Shown here piece by piece: positions 46,727 to 55,397 of a stretch of DNA of 64,000 nt. The notes under the pieces are model-generated. The model ran no database searches, was not told the DNA's origin, and saw only the letters and a program-made list of their open reading frames with translations. A program made the translations under genes and the position numbers. Positions within the stretch are counted from its first letter, which is position 1; every line of letters begins with the position of its first letter. Source of the stretch: Sulfuritalea sp. GTDB lineage: Bacteria > Pseudomonadota > Gammaproteobacteria > Burkholderiales > Rhodocyclaceae. Location of the stretch: NCBI GenBank assembly GCA_030651305.1, contig JAUSCI010000046.1:124001-188000 (forward strand). Direction: 5' to 3'.

Positions 46727-48589
46727 TTGTCCTTGTCCGCGGTCTTGAAGACGTCAGGCCTGCGGCGCGATCTCTGGCTGCTGCTGGGGTTTTCCGCTAC
46801 AGCCGTGGCACTTCAGCTGACGGGAGCATTCGCGCCGTTCGAGCGACCGGTGCGCGATGCCGGATTCCAGCTCCTGCGCGCCAGCGGACCCCTTCCGATC
46901 GCCAACGATCTGGTGCTGGTGGCCGTCGACGAGGCCTTTCTCGAATCGACGCCGGAACCGCTGACGCTGATTCATCCCTATCTCGGCCGGGTCATGACCG
47001 GGCTGGCACAGGTGAAACCGAGCGTCGTCGGGCTCGACCTGGTGCTGCCCTCCAAGAGTTATCGCGATATGCAGTCGTCGCGCGTGAAGGATTACGACCT
47101 CGCGCTGCTGACCGGCCTGCATGCGCTGGCCAAGGTATCGCCGATTGTTCTGTCGGAGACCTGGGACGGGTTGCAGGGTCGCTTCCGCCCCATTTTTCCC
47201 TCCTTCGTGACAATCGCTCGCCGCAGTTCCAAAGGTGATCCCACCGCCTCACCGGTGGTCTGTGAAGACCCGGACGACATCGTTCGCAGCTATCCCGGGG
47301 GCAAGTGCCAGCCGACCACGGCCGCCGTGCCGCAGGCGGCACGGATGGCTGCCCAGCTGGGCAATGCGCAGGACTGGTCGGGCGAAATAAATTTCGCGCT
47401 GGGCGCGCCGATGACGCTGGTATCGATTGTCGACGTGCTGCAGTGGGTGGATAGTGGCGCGACGGAAAAGATCCGCGCCACATTTGGCGGCAGAGCCGTG
47501 CTGATCGGCGGCGCGTTTTCTTTCGAGGACCGGCACACGCTGCCGGTGGCGCTGTCGGCGGCAGAGCCCGGAGAACGCAAGATTCCAGGCCTGTTCCTGC
47601 AGGCGCAGATCTGGCGCTCGCTGATGAACGGCGGTCTGGTCGCTTCATTGCCGGCACCGCTGCAAGCCGCCTTCGTTGCTTCCGGCGCCCTGGCACTGCA
47701 AGGCCGAACCGGCCTGCGCAAACTGCTGCTGTGGCTGGCCGCGATAGCCGCGATGGCGGGCGTCGCGCTGTTCTGTCTCGGCGCCATGACCCTGATCCTG
47801 CCCTGGGGCGGCTGGACCGCAACGGTCCTGGCGGCGGTATTGCTGCGTGGCCTGATCGATTTGACGACCATGTTGCGCAGCCGGCGTGAAGTGGCCGACG
47901 CCTTTTCCGGCTACGTCGGGCCCCAGGTGCTGCGCGCCATCGAGCGCGGGGAACTCAAGCCGGACCTCGGCGGCGAGTTGCGCAAGGTATGCGTGGTGTA
48001 TGCCGACATTCGCGGCTTTGACCGCGTCAGCGCGGTGCTGGCACCGGATCAACTGGTGCGCCTGGTGAATCGTTATTTCGCGGTGGTATCGCCGGCCATA
48101 CAGGAAGCCGGAGGCATGATCGACAAGTACCTCGGCGACGGTCTCATGGCGGTATTCGGCGCTCCCCAGAAACTCGACGATCCGGTGCGCCATGCGCTGG
48201 AAGCCGCCCAGGAAATGCTGCTCGGGGTGCAGACCCTCAACCGCGACCTGGCGACCGAAGGAATCCCGCCATTGCAGGTCGGCATCGGAGTTCACTACGG
48301 CAACGTCATTGTCGGTCATCTGGGAACGACCGAGCGGCACGAATACACGGCGGTCGGAATGACGGTCAACGCGACGTCGCGAATTGAAGTGTTCAGCAAA
48401 CAGTTTCCCTATCCCGTGATTGTGTCCGCTGCGGTCGTGGCGGCAATGACGGGGCGCGCCACATTCGCCGACATCGGCGTGCAGGAGGTGAGCGGCATGG
48501 AAACGATGCAGTTGTACGGCTGGAAACCCACGGCGCTCGAGCCGCTGCAAGGCGCCCGGCACGTGCCGGGCGCGGGTAGCCGGGGCTAG
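46727..48589 (+). CDS. CHASE2-domain adenylate/guanylate cyclase
   Basis: The 620-residue protein starts at TTG 46727. An N-terminal membrane helix leads to a periplasmic CHASE2 sensor (about 35-300, with ILIGGAFSFEDRHTLPV), three membrane helices (about 305-370) and a class III cyclase domain (about 415-590). The two metal aspartates are in VVYADIRGFDRVS and MIDKYLGDGLMAVFG. The substrate-specifying residues suggest ATP. It likely makes cAMP on a periplasmic signal. Downstream genes are packed at 6 bases and less, so it heads a transport locus. Confidence 0.9.
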   Translation: MSLSAVLKTSGLRRDLWLLLGFSATAVALQLTGAFAPFERPVRDAGFQLLRASGPLPIANDLVLVAVDEAFLESTPEPLTLIHPYLGRVMTGLAQVKPSVVGLDLVLPSKSYRDMQSSRVKDYDLALLTGLHALAKVSPIVLSETWDGLQGRFRPIFPSFVTIARRSSKGDPTASPVVCEDPDDIVRSYPGGKCQPTTAAVPQAARMAAQLGNAQDWSGEINFALGAPMTLVSIVDVLQWVDSGATEKIRATFGGRAVLIGGAFSFEDRHTLPVALSAAEPGERKIPGLFLQAQIWRSLMNGGLVASLPAPLQAAFVASGALALQGRTGLRKLLLWLAAIAAMAGVALFCLGAMTLILPWGGWTATVLAAVLLRGLIDLTTMLRSRREVADAFSGYVGPQVLRAIERGELKPDLGGELRKVCVVYADIRGFDRVSAVLAPDQLVRLVNRYFAVVSPAIQEAGGMIDKYLGDGLMAVFGAPQKLDDPVRHALEAAQEMLLGVQTLNRDLATEGIPPLQVGIGVHYGNVIVGHLGTTERHEYTAVGMTVNATSRIEVFSKQFPYPVIVSAAVVAAMTGRATFADIGVQEVSGMETMQLYGWKPTALEPLQGARHVPGAGSRG

Positions 48590-48595
48590 ACGGTC

Positions 48596-49357
48596 ATGGC
48601 GACGTTCTGGCGCTCGGATACCTTGCAGTTGATCGCGGCGGTGGCCGGCAGCGTGCCGTCCTTGCGCCAGGAGCGGGTGCGTACCGTGTTCTGGCAGCAG
48701 TTCATCCGGCTCGGGCTGGATCCGGCGGCGAGCATTTTTTTTCGCGCGGCGATGATCGGCACCATCATCATCGCCTACGTGATCAAGGTCCTCGCCAGCA
48801 ACAGCGGCATGGCGATCGATTTTCTGGTGTATGCCGTGGTGCGCGAAGTCGGGCCGCTGCTGACCGCGATACTGCTGATCCTGCGCAGCAGCGTGCTGGT
48901 TACTGGCGATGTGCTGCAGATGGTGCAACGTGATGAACTGGCGCGCATGCGGGCCATGGGCATCGCGCCGCTGGTGCACGTCTTTCTGCCGCGGATCGCG
49001 GCGCTGACGGTAGCCTGCGTGGTGGTGACCTTCTATTTCGAACTGATCGCCGTGATGGGAGGCATCGTGCTGGCGTCGCTGGTGCTGGATATTTCACTCG
49101 TCGGCATGCTGACGGGATTTGTCGACACCCTGCACCTGGTCGATTTGGTTTACTCGCTGATCAAGAGCGCGGCTTTCGGCGTCCTGCTCGGTGTCGTGCC
49201 CTGCGTCGTGGCCTTGCGCGCGGGGCGGACGGCGAGCGATCCGGTGGCTGTGGTCTCGCGCTCGATGATGACCACGCTGATGTATGTCACCCTGTTCAAC
49301 GCGCTATTCGCCTATCTGGTTTACGGTGTGTTGTTCTTCGGCATAGTGAAGAACTGA
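48596..49357 (+). CDS. MlaE/YrbE family ABC permease
   Basis: The 253-residue membrane protein has the permease motif REVGPLLTAILLILRS and LARMRAMGIAPLVHVFLPRIAAL, characteristic of MlaE, the inner-membrane core of phospholipid and MCE transporters. Five to six helices are visible. Next come a degenerate ATPase and an MCE protein, forming a Mla-like set. Confidence 0.93.
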   Translation: MATFWRSDTLQLIAAVAGSVPSLRQERVRTVFWQQFIRLGLDPAASIFFRAAMIGTIIIAYVIKVLASNSGMAIDFLVYAVVREVGPLLTAILLILRSSVLVTGDVLQMVQRDELARMRAMGIAPLVHVFLPRIAALTVACVVVTFYFELIAVMGGIVLASLVLDISLVGMLTGFVDTLHLVDLVYSLIKSAAFGVLLGVVPCVVALRAGRTASDPVAVVSRSMMTTLMYVTLFNALFAYLVYGVLFFGIVKN

Positions 49358-49359
49358 CG

Positions 49360-49911
49360 ATGGACAAGGAAGCTGTCTCGGCGTGGTTATCGGGCTTGAG
49401 CGGCGCTCATGCGCTGCAGTTCGACCGCGAGACGGAACGGGCGGACTTCCTCGCCGCGCTGCTGCGCTCGCCCAGCGCCGGTTCGTGGTGGGCGATTCCG
49501 GCCGACGGCGGTTTGCTCAGCGATTTCGAACTGCTGGAGAATGTCCTGTTGCCGGCGTTGGCGAAGGGCGACAGCCGTGCCGGAACGCGCCTCCGGCGCT
49601 GGCTGGAGCGGCTCAAGACATGCGGTGTGGCGCCCATCCCCCTGGCTGCGCCGCTGGCTGCGTTGAGTCCGTGGCAGGCGCGGGTCGCGGCATTCCTGCG
49701 GGCGGTGGTAGCCGATGCGCCGGCGCTGGTTTTCGACGATACTTGCTATGGACTGCACCTGGATGAGCGGCGCCAGGCGATCCTCCTGCATGGCTTCTTT
49801 CGCCACTATTTCCCGTTTCGGCCTACTGTCTACGTCACGCTGTCCGCGCCACCCCCAGAACTGAACATTCCCGCCGGAAACTGCCATCGCCATGACACCG
49901 TCTTTGCCTGA
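49360..49911 (+). CDS. Degenerate ABC ATPase, MlaF position, lacking Walker A
   Basis: The 183-residue protein stands where MlaF would be. SDFELLENVLLPAL (about 54-67) matches the MlaF segment after the Q-loop. LSPWQARVAAFLRAVVADAP (about 104-123) matches the signature helix, and ALVFDDTCYGLHLDERR the Walker B region. But there is no GxxGxGK[ST] Walker A, the signature LSGGQ has become LSPWQ, and the catalytic E after Walker B is D. It is also about 80 residues shorter than MlaF. It can hardly hydrolyse ATP itself. It may be a structural subunit, or a true ATPase may come from elsewhere in the genome. Confidence 0.8.
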   Translation: MDKEAVSAWLSGLSGAHALQFDRETERADFLAALLRSPSAGSWWAIPADGGLLSDFELLENVLLPALAKGDSRAGTRLRRWLERLKTCGVAPIPLAAPLAALSPWQARVAAFLRAVVADAPALVFDDTCYGLHLDERRQAILLHGFFRHYFPFRPTVYVTLSAPPPELNIPAGNCHRHDTVFA

Positions 49912-50884
49912 TGACTTCGCTGAACTTCTCGACCGGCCGGCCGTGCGCCGGCGGTCCTGGCGCTTCATTGTGCCGGCGGTTCTGGGCCTGCTGCTGCTGG
50001 TGGCCGGCGTCCTGGTAAAGCAGGGTTACTTCGTGCGTCGGGCGCAGATGGATTTCTATGCGCCCACCGCCGATGGTGTCGCCATCGGCACCCGCATCAA
50101 GCTGCTCGGCTTTCCCATCGGCGCGGTTTCGGCGGTCCACTTCATCCCCGCCAGCGACGGCCAGGCGCGGCGCGTGAAGTTCGAGGCACGCATCGATGCC
50201 GAATACCTGGCCCACATTCCCAGCGGCTCGCGCGCGAGACTGGCGCAGGAAGGCGTCATCGGCGAACGCATCATAGAAATCCTGGCGGGAACGGACAGCG
50301 CACGACCGATGGCGGCAGGCGAATCCATCGAGCTGACCAAGGGCGGCGGCCTCGGCGAACTGGCCGCCACCGTCGAGGCCCGCGTTCTGCCGGTGGCGGA
50401 TGAGGCGCGCAACCTGCTGCATGCGCTCAACGATGAACGCAGCGGCGTCAGGCCCCTGATCGCCGACTTCAAGGCCGTCGCCGGCGATGTCTCCGCCTCG
50501 GTGCAGCAGGCCGGCAAGTTGCTGAACCACGTGGACGCGAAAGTGGACAAGATCCTGGTCGAAGGCGAAGCCGCCATGAAGTCGGTGCATGCCGTGGCCG
50601 ATGCCACCGAGCGCCGCTCCGCCGCATTGCTCGACGACGCCCATGCCACGCTGAAGAATGTGCGTGCCGTGACCGAAGATGGCGCGGGCATCGCACGGGA
50701 CATACGCGGCGCGGCGCCGGGGCTGATTGCGGAAGGGCAGAGCGTTGCCGCCGATGTATCCGACATTACCCGCGGCGCAAAGCGCAGCTGGCCGATCCGG
50801 CTGTTTGTCAATGAACCCGCCACCGAATCGCTGGGTGTGGATACCGGACGCCTGCCGCAGGAAACGCGGGAGACGGCCAAGTGA
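49892..50884 (+). CDS. MCE/MlaD family lipid-binding protein
   Basis: The 330-residue protein has one membrane helix (about 24-45, FIVPAVLGLLLLVAGVLV) and one MCE domain (about 52-150, with VAIGTRIKLLGFPIGAV and GSRARLAQEGVIGERIIEILAG). A long helical C-terminal tail (about 165-290) would form a tube with other subunits. MlaD hexamers carry lipids between membranes. It overlaps the degenerate ATPase gene by 20 bases. Confidence 0.93.
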   Translation: MTPSLPDDFAELLDRPAVRRRSWRFIVPAVLGLLLLVAGVLVKQGYFVRRAQMDFYAPTADGVAIGTRIKLLGFPIGAVSAVHFIPASDGQARRVKFEARIDAEYLAHIPSGSRARLAQEGVIGERIIEILAGTDSARPMAAGESIELTKGGGLGELAATVEARVLPVADEARNLLHALNDERSGVRPLIADFKAVAGDVSASVQQAGKLLNHVDAKVDKILVEGEAAMKSVHAVADATERRSAALLDDAHATLKNVRAVTEDGAGIARDIRGAAPGLIAEGQSVAADVSDITRGAKRSWPIRLFVNEPATESLGVDTGRLPQETRETAK

Positions 50885-51687
50885 AACTGCTCGGCGCCCT
50901 GATTCTGGCGGTAGTGCTCACCGGCTGCGCCGGCGAGAAAGTCAGGGAACGCCCGCCACGCGCCCAGCAGGTGATCGATCTCGGACAGCAGGGGCAGTCC
51001 GCCTATGCCAAGGGCGATTTGCCGCGCGCAGCGCGCCTGTTCGAGCAGGCGTTGACGGACGCGATGCGCATCGAAGACAGCGAAGGCGTCGCCATCATGT
51101 CGATCAACCTGGCGCGAGTAGCGCGCGAGTCGGGCGAGAGCGCCCGAGCCCTGAAAATGCTCGAAGCCGTATCCCCCTGGCATCGCGGCAACCTGACCGC
51201 CAGGACCACCCAGGAAATGGACCTGCTCGCCGCCGTGCTGCTGTCCGACCTCGAACGACGTAGTGACGCGCTGGCACGCCTGCAGGCCTTGCGCGACCGC
51301 TGCCAGATTGTGTGCGAGACGGCCATCGGCATCGACAGCCTGCAAGCGCGGCTGCTGCTGGAGGGAGGCGACGCCGGCAACGCCGTTCAACTCGCCGGCG
51401 CTGCCATCGCCCGCTTTGGCGACCACAGCAATCATCTGGAACTGGCCAATCTGTTCCGCGTGCAGGGCGAAGCCCATCTCGCGCTTGGCGATTTTCAGCT
51501 TGCGCTGAAATCCCTGGAGAGCGCCCTCGGCATGGACAAGTCGCTAGGCCAGCCGGCCAAGATCGCGCAGGATCTCGAAGCCCTCGCTCGCGCCGCACTC
51601 GCCGCCGGAGACGGCGCGGCCCATGCCGCTTACCTGGCGCGGCTGCATGAGGTAAGGCAGGCACGTGCAGCGAAGGTTTTGAAGTAG
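50881..51687 (+). CDS. TPR-repeat lipoprotein
   Basis: The 268-residue protein starts at GTG 50881 and has a lipobox LTGC (C16), then helical tetratricopeptide-like repeats (about 35-75, 130-170, 190-250). It overlaps the MCE gene by 4 bases, so it closes the Mla-like operon and may be the outer-membrane-anchored partner in place of MlaB or MlaC. Function is inferred from context only. Confidence 0.85.
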   Translation: MKLLGALILAVVLTGCAGEKVRERPPRAQQVIDLGQQGQSAYAKGDLPRAARLFEQALTDAMRIEDSEGVAIMSINLARVARESGESARALKMLEAVSPWHRGNLTARTTQEMDLLAAVLLSDLERRSDALARLQALRDRCQIVCETAIGIDSLQARLLLEGGDAGNAVQLAGAAIARFGDHSNHLELANLFRVQGEAHLALGDFQLALKSLESALGMDKSLGQPAKIAQDLEALARAALAAGDGAAHAAYLARLHEVRQARAAKVLK

Positions 51688-51742
51688 AGTTGGCATCTCA
51701 AGCCGACCCATTTGATTCGACAACCACAACGGAGGAGAAAAC

Positions 51743-52192
51743 ATGAACAAGATTGAAAGCAGCCTGGCGGCATGGATTACAGCGGGTGCATTGATGCTGG
51801 GCGGGTGTGCGACGAGCGGCGACCTGACCGCCAACGCGCATCCCGACAAGGTGGTCTATCACGTCAACGATTCGTCCAACGCAACAGCGGCGATGCGCAA
51901 TGTCGGCAATCATCTGGACGTCAACCCGCAGGCGCAGATCGTGGTGGTATCACATGCGCTGGGCGTTGATTTTCTGATGAGTGGCGCCCGCGACAAGAAC
52001 GGCAATCCCTACAACGTGGCGGTCGAGACTTTGACCGAACGCGGCGTGACTTTCGATGTCTGCGAAATCACGCTGAAGAGCCGCAAGCTGGAGCGCAAGC
52101 AGTTCATCCCCGAGGCCAAGTTCGTGCCGTCCGGCGTCGCCGAAATCGCCAAACTGCAGGCGCGCGGCGGTTTCGCCTACATCAAGCCCTGA
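51743..52192 (+). CDS. DsrE-family lipoprotein
   Basis: The 149-residue protein has a lipobox LGGC (C22) and a DsrE-like fold (VVYHVNDSSNATAAMRNVGNHLDVNPQAQIVVVSHALGVDFLM as seen over 40-80) with a cysteine in VTFDVCEITLKSR. DsrE-type proteins handle sulfur or act as small binding modules; here it faces the periplasm. GGAGGAG lies upstream of the start. The gap after it contains a dispersed repeat. Confidence 0.88.
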   Translation: MNKIESSLAAWITAGALMLGGCATSGDLTANAHPDKVVYHVNDSSNATAAMRNVGNHLDVNPQAQIVVVSHALGVDFLMSGARDKNGNPYNVAVETLTERGVTFDVCEITLKSRKLERKQFIPEAKFVPSGVAEIAKLQARGGFAYIKP

Positions 52193-52207
52193 CGCCCGGA
52201 GTCGCGC

Positions 52208-52249
52208 GCGCCGTGCCGCCAGCACCGACTCTTCGATTACGGCCAGTAG
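52208..52249 (+). repeat. 42-bp direct repeat, left copy, containing the dispersed repeat
   Basis: The 24-bp core at 52210-52233 plus CGATTACGGCCAGTAG. It matches 53629-53670, inside hemW, with three mismatches. The two copies bracket the DUF4143 ATPase gene. Confidence 0.85.
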
Positions 52250-52262
52250 CCCTTCGTAAGGA

Positions 52263-53441
52263 TCATTGCCCGCTCGCCAGCCGCGCGGCGGCGAGCGGGT
52301 TCATCACTTCGATACCATCGCGCATCGGATAGGACTCGGCCACCGGGGCAACCACCAGCTTGCGCTTGGCGCCCACGTCGGCGGCCGCCAGGTGGAAGCC
52401 TTTCGACACCGTGGGCGCCGAAGCACGCTTGATTTCCACTACCCAGGTTTCACCGTCGCGAAAGTCCAGCACCAGATCGGCCTCGGCGCCGTGCGAGGTG
52501 CGGTAGAAGCTGGCTTCCGCCCGGGTTGCGGCGGCGATCAATTGTTCGATCACAAAACCTTCCCAGCTCGCCCCGGCCACGGGGTGGGCAAGTACGGATT
52601 CCAGATCCGGCAGGCCGAGCAGGGCATGCACAATGCCGCTATCGCGCACAAAGACTTTGGGCGCACGCACCAGCCGCTTGCCGACATTGCCGTGCCAGGC
52701 CGGCAGACGGCGAACCAGCATCAGATCGCACAAGAGGTCAATATAACGAGCCACGGTCTGTCCGCTGACCGCCAGCGACGCGGCAAGCTGCGACTGATTG
52801 AGCAGGCCACCGTGCGTGTGAGCCAGCATGGTCCACAGGCGGCGCAGGGTGGTCGCCGGAATGCGCGGGCCGAGAGTTGGAATGTCCCGCTCCAGATAGG
52901 TGGTGATGAAGGCTTCGCGCCAGCGCAGGCTTGAACTGTCGTCGTCAGCCAGCCAGGAGAGAGGGAACCCGCCGCGCACCCAGAGCGGATCGAGGTCGGC
53001 GGCGGGAGCGGCGGCAGGCAATACTTCGCGGGCCTGAAATGGTGTCAGCTCCAGTTGCGCCACCCGCCCGGCGAGACTTTCGCTGGTCTGTTGCAACAAT
53101 ACGCCGGAGGCCGAGCCGAGCAGCAGGAACTGCCCGGCGGTCTCGCCGGCACGACGGCGAATGTCGATGACGCCGCGCAATACCGCAAAGAGTTCCGGCA
53201 AACGCTGCACCTCATCCAGAATCACCAGTTTGTTGCGCTGCGCGAGCAGGAAAGCCTCCGGGTCGTCCAACTGGCGTTGGGCGGAGGGAAGTTCGAGATC
53301 AAGATAGAGCGCGTCGCGACGGCCTGCCGCTTCGGCCAGTGCGAGCGTGGTTTTGCCCGCCTGACGCGGTCCGATCAGCACGACGGCTGGAAACTGGGCG
53401 AGCAGAACAGCGAGTTGTTGTTGCGCTAAACGAGGATTCAT
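52263..53441 (-). CDS. AAA ATPase with DUF4143 C-terminal domain
   Basis: The 392-residue protein has Walker A GPRQAGKT (about 24-31), Walker B LVILDEVQRLPELF and, C-terminally, a DUF4143 domain (about 160-380) with GKRLVRAPKVFVRDSGIVHALLG and GAEADLVLDF. The D...E-x-K set (AEADLVLDF, WVVEIKRA) has the look of a PD-(D/E)XK nuclease fold. These ATPases are widespread, often mobile and of unclear role. It is bracketed by 42-bp direct repeats, with AT-rich DNA upstream. Confidence 0.93.
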   Translation of the reverse strand: MNPRLAQQQLAVLLAQFPAVVLIGPRQAGKTTLALAEAAGRRDALYLDLELPSAQRQLDDPEAFLLAQRNKLVILDEVQRLPELFAVLRGVIDIRRRAGETAGQFLLLGSASGVLLQQTSESLAGRVAQLELTPFQAREVLPAAAPAADLDPLWVRGGFPLSWLADDDSSSLRWREAFITTYLERDIPTLGPRIPATTLRRLWTMLAHTHGGLLNQSQLAASLAVSGQTVARYIDLLCDLMLVRRLPAWHGNVGKRLVRAPKVFVRDSGIVHALLGLPDLESVLAHPVAGASWEGFVIEQLIAAATRAEASFYRTSHGAEADLVLDFRDGETWVVEIKRASAPTVSKGFHLAAADVGAKRKLVVAPVAESYPMRDGIEVMNPLAAARLASGQ

Positions 53442-53520
53442 CCGTGTAATTTACCCTTTGCATGGATGATTTGCACGGTTTATTTGTGTCTGATGTTTTT
53501 TGAAATTCTTTGCTATCAAG
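53442..53520 (-). promoter_or_regulatory. AT-rich control region of the DUF4143 ATPase gene
   Basis: This stretch is much richer in AT than its neighbours. It contains TTTGCATGGATGATTTGCA, a TTTGCA pair 13 bases apart, close to the start codon and possibly a regulator site. No clear -35/-10 pair was fixed. Confidence 0.4.
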
Positions 53521-53535
53521 TCAAAGGAGACAGAA

Positions 53536-54762
53536 CTAGGTCAAGAATCCAGCCAGCAACTGGTTGAGGAAACGCCGCCCGCGCAGGGTCGGCCGAATAT
53601 GCCCGTCCGCGGTCTCCAGCAGCCGATCGCGCCGTGCCGCCAGCGCCGACTCTTCGATCACGGCCAGTGGCAGGCCGGTGCGCTCGGTGAATAGCCGCGG
53701 CAGGAAACCTTCGTTGAGACGCAAGGCATTCATCATGAATTCGCCGGGCAGATCGGCGCGGGCGACCGGTTGCCGGGTGCCGATGAAATCGCCGCGTGTC
53801 GCGCCCTCCAGGTAGGCGCGGGGATTGCGATGGCGTGCTTCGCGCCAGATCAGCTCGTGATTCGACAGCTTGCTGTGGGCGCCGGCACCGATGCCAAGGT
53901 AATCGCCGAAGGTCCAGTAGTTGAGGTTGTGCTGGCAGCGCGGGTTCATGTCACCTGCCGGCCTCGCGAACGCCGACGTTTCGTACTGCGTAAAGCCGCC
54001 CTCGGCAAGCCGTGCCTCGACCATTTCCTGCATGTCGGCAGCGAGATCGTCGTCGGGCAATGGCGGCGGCGCGTGGTGAAAGGGCGTGTTCGGTTCCAGC
54101 GTCAGGTGGTAGGCGGAAATGTGCCTGACGCCGGCGCGAATGGCCGTCGCGATGTCGCGCTCGGCTTCCGCCAGGGTCTGTCCCGGCAGCGCGTACATCA
54201 GGTCAAGGTTCACGCGCTCGAAGTTTTTTAGTGCCAGGTCGATCGCGCGGCGCGCCTCGGCGCTGTCGTGGATGCGGCCCAGCGCCGCCAGCTTGGCGTC
54301 ATCGAAACTCTGCACGCCGACCGAAAGCCGATTCACTCCGGCGTCGCGATAACCGGCGAATTTCGCGGCCTCCGCCGTTCCGGGGTTGGCTTCGAGCGTG
54401 ATCTCGGCGCCGGGATGCAGCGGCACGCGCATGCGGATCGCGGCGAGCAGCGCATCGACTGTTGCGGCGCGCATCAGGCTCGGCGTCCCGCCGCCGATGA
54501 AGATGCTGATTACCGGCCGGTTCCAGATCTGCGGCAAGGCCGCTTCGAGATCGGCGATCAGTGCGGCGAGATAGGCCGGCTCGTCGACCGCCGTGCGGGC
54601 TTCGTGCGAGTTGAAATCGCAGTAGGGGCATTTTTTCACGCACCACGGCCAATGCACATAGAGCGCAAGCGGTGGCGGTGCCGCCAGCCCTGATCCTTCA
54701 GAAGTCGGCGCTGGCGATACGGCGACCGTGGAAGGGAAATAGGGGACAGACCCCGATTTCAT
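53536..54762 (-). CDS. hemW: Haem chaperone HemW (radical SAM, coproporphyrinogen oxidase-like)
   Basis: The 408-residue protein has the radical-SAM cluster motif C41-x3-C45-x2-C48 (WCVKKCPYCDF) and the HemW-type IFIGGGTPSLM and YETSAFARPAGDMNPRCQHNLNYW segments. HemW binds haem and is thought to pass it to other proteins; it is not the true coproporphyrinogen oxidase. The first 22 residues are repeat-coded: [12 protein letters not shown] comes from a REP and VAVSPAPTS from the dispersed repeat. Another dispersed copy codes part of the C-terminal domain (ESALAARRD). Its ATG overlaps the rdgB stop as ATGA. Confidence 0.93.
   Translation of the reverse strand: MKSGSVPYFPSTVAVSPAPTSEGSGLAAPPPLALYVHWPWCVKKCPYCDFNSHEARTAVDEPAYLAALIADLEAALPQIWNRPVISIFIGGGTPSLMRAATVDALLAAIRMRVPLHPGAEITLEANPGTAEAAKFAGYRDAGVNRLSVGVQSFDDAKLAALGRIHDSAEARRAIDLALKNFERVNLDLMYALPGQTLAEAERDIATAIRAGVRHISAYHLTLEPNTPFHHAPPPLPDDDLAADMQEMVEARLAEGGFTQYETSAFARPAGDMNPRCQHNLNYWTFGDYLGIGAGAHSKLSNHELIWREARHRNPRAYLEGATRGDFIGTRQPVARADLPGEFMMNALRLNEGFLPRLFTERTGLPLAVIEESALAARRDRLLETADGHIRPTLRGRRFLNQLLAGFLT
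53629..53670 (+). repeat. 42-bp direct repeat, right copy, inside hemW
   Basis: The 24-bp dispersed core at 53631-53654 and its extension, in frame in hemW. It matches 52208-52249. Confidence 0.85.
54700..54723 (-). repeat. Dispersed 24-bp repeat in the hemW 5' end
   Basis: An almost exact copy, read in frame as VAVSPAPTS. Confidence 0.8.
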
Positions 54763-54817
54763 GAATCTCGAAATTGGGGTCTGTCCCCTATTTCCCGGGG
54801 TCTGTCCCCTATTTCCC
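54734..54817. repeat. REP-like triplet (GGGGTCTGTCCCC family) at the rdgB-hemW junction
   Basis: GGGAAATAGGGGACAGACCC at 54734 is followed by two inverted copies (GGGGTCTGTCCCCTATTTCCC type) ending at 54796 and 54817. The array codes the first residues of HemW and the last 19 of RdgB. This motif is well known as a REP element often linked to RAYT transposases. Confidence 0.88.
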
Positions 54818-55397
54818 GGCGCAGGCGCGCGATAAGCTGCGCCAAGGCCTGGCCGCGATGCGAGCGGCGGTTCTTTTCCTCATGGGGCAGTTCGCCTGCG
54901 GTGAGGCCGGTGTCCGGCACCAGGAAGTAGGGATCGTAGCCAAAGCCGCCGGCGCCGCGCGGCGTGTCGATGATCTCGCCGTGCCATTCGCCTTCGGTGA
55001 CGATCGGCTGCGGATCGTCGGCATGGCGCATCAGCACCAGCACCGCGACATAATGCGCGCGGCGATCCACTATGCCGGACAGATCGGCCAGCAACTTCGC
55101 GTTGTTCTTCGCATCGGATTTCGGTTCGCCGCCGTAGCGCGCCGAAAAGACGCCCGGCGCTCCACCGAGTGCCGTCACGCACAGGCCGGAGTCGTCGGCC
55201 AGCGCCGGCAGGCCGGTCAGCAGCGCAGCATGTCGCGCCTTGGCAATGGCGTTCTCGACGAAGGTGACATGCGGCTCGTCGGCTTCGGGCACATTGAAGG
55301 CCGACTGCGGCAGCACCTCAAAATCAAAGGGCGCCAGCAACTGGCCGAATTCGCGCAACTTGCCGGCGTTGCCGGAAGCGAGAACAAGTTTCTTCAT
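54759..55397 (-). CDS. rdgB: XTP/dITP pyrophosphatase RdgB (HAM1)
   Basis: The 212-residue enzyme begins [17 protein letters not shown], has the ADDSGLCV motif and SHRGQAL near the end, and removes deaminated purine triphosphates such as ITP and XTP. It is longer than the usual 197 residues: the last 19 ([14 protein letters not shown] then QFRDS) come from a double REP copy, so the original stop was replaced. Overlaps with rph and hemW are ATGA. Confidence 0.95.
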   Translation of the reverse strand: MKKLVLASGNAGKLREFGQLLAPFDFEVLPQSAFNVPEADEPHVTFVENAIAKARHAALLTGLPALADDSGLCVTALGGAPGVFSARYGGEPKSDAKNNAKLLADLSGIVDRRAHYVAVLVLMRHADDPQPIVTEGEWHGEIIDTPRGAGGFGYDPYFLVPDTGLTAGELPHEEKNRRSHRGQALAQLIARLRREIGDRPREIGDRPQFRDS

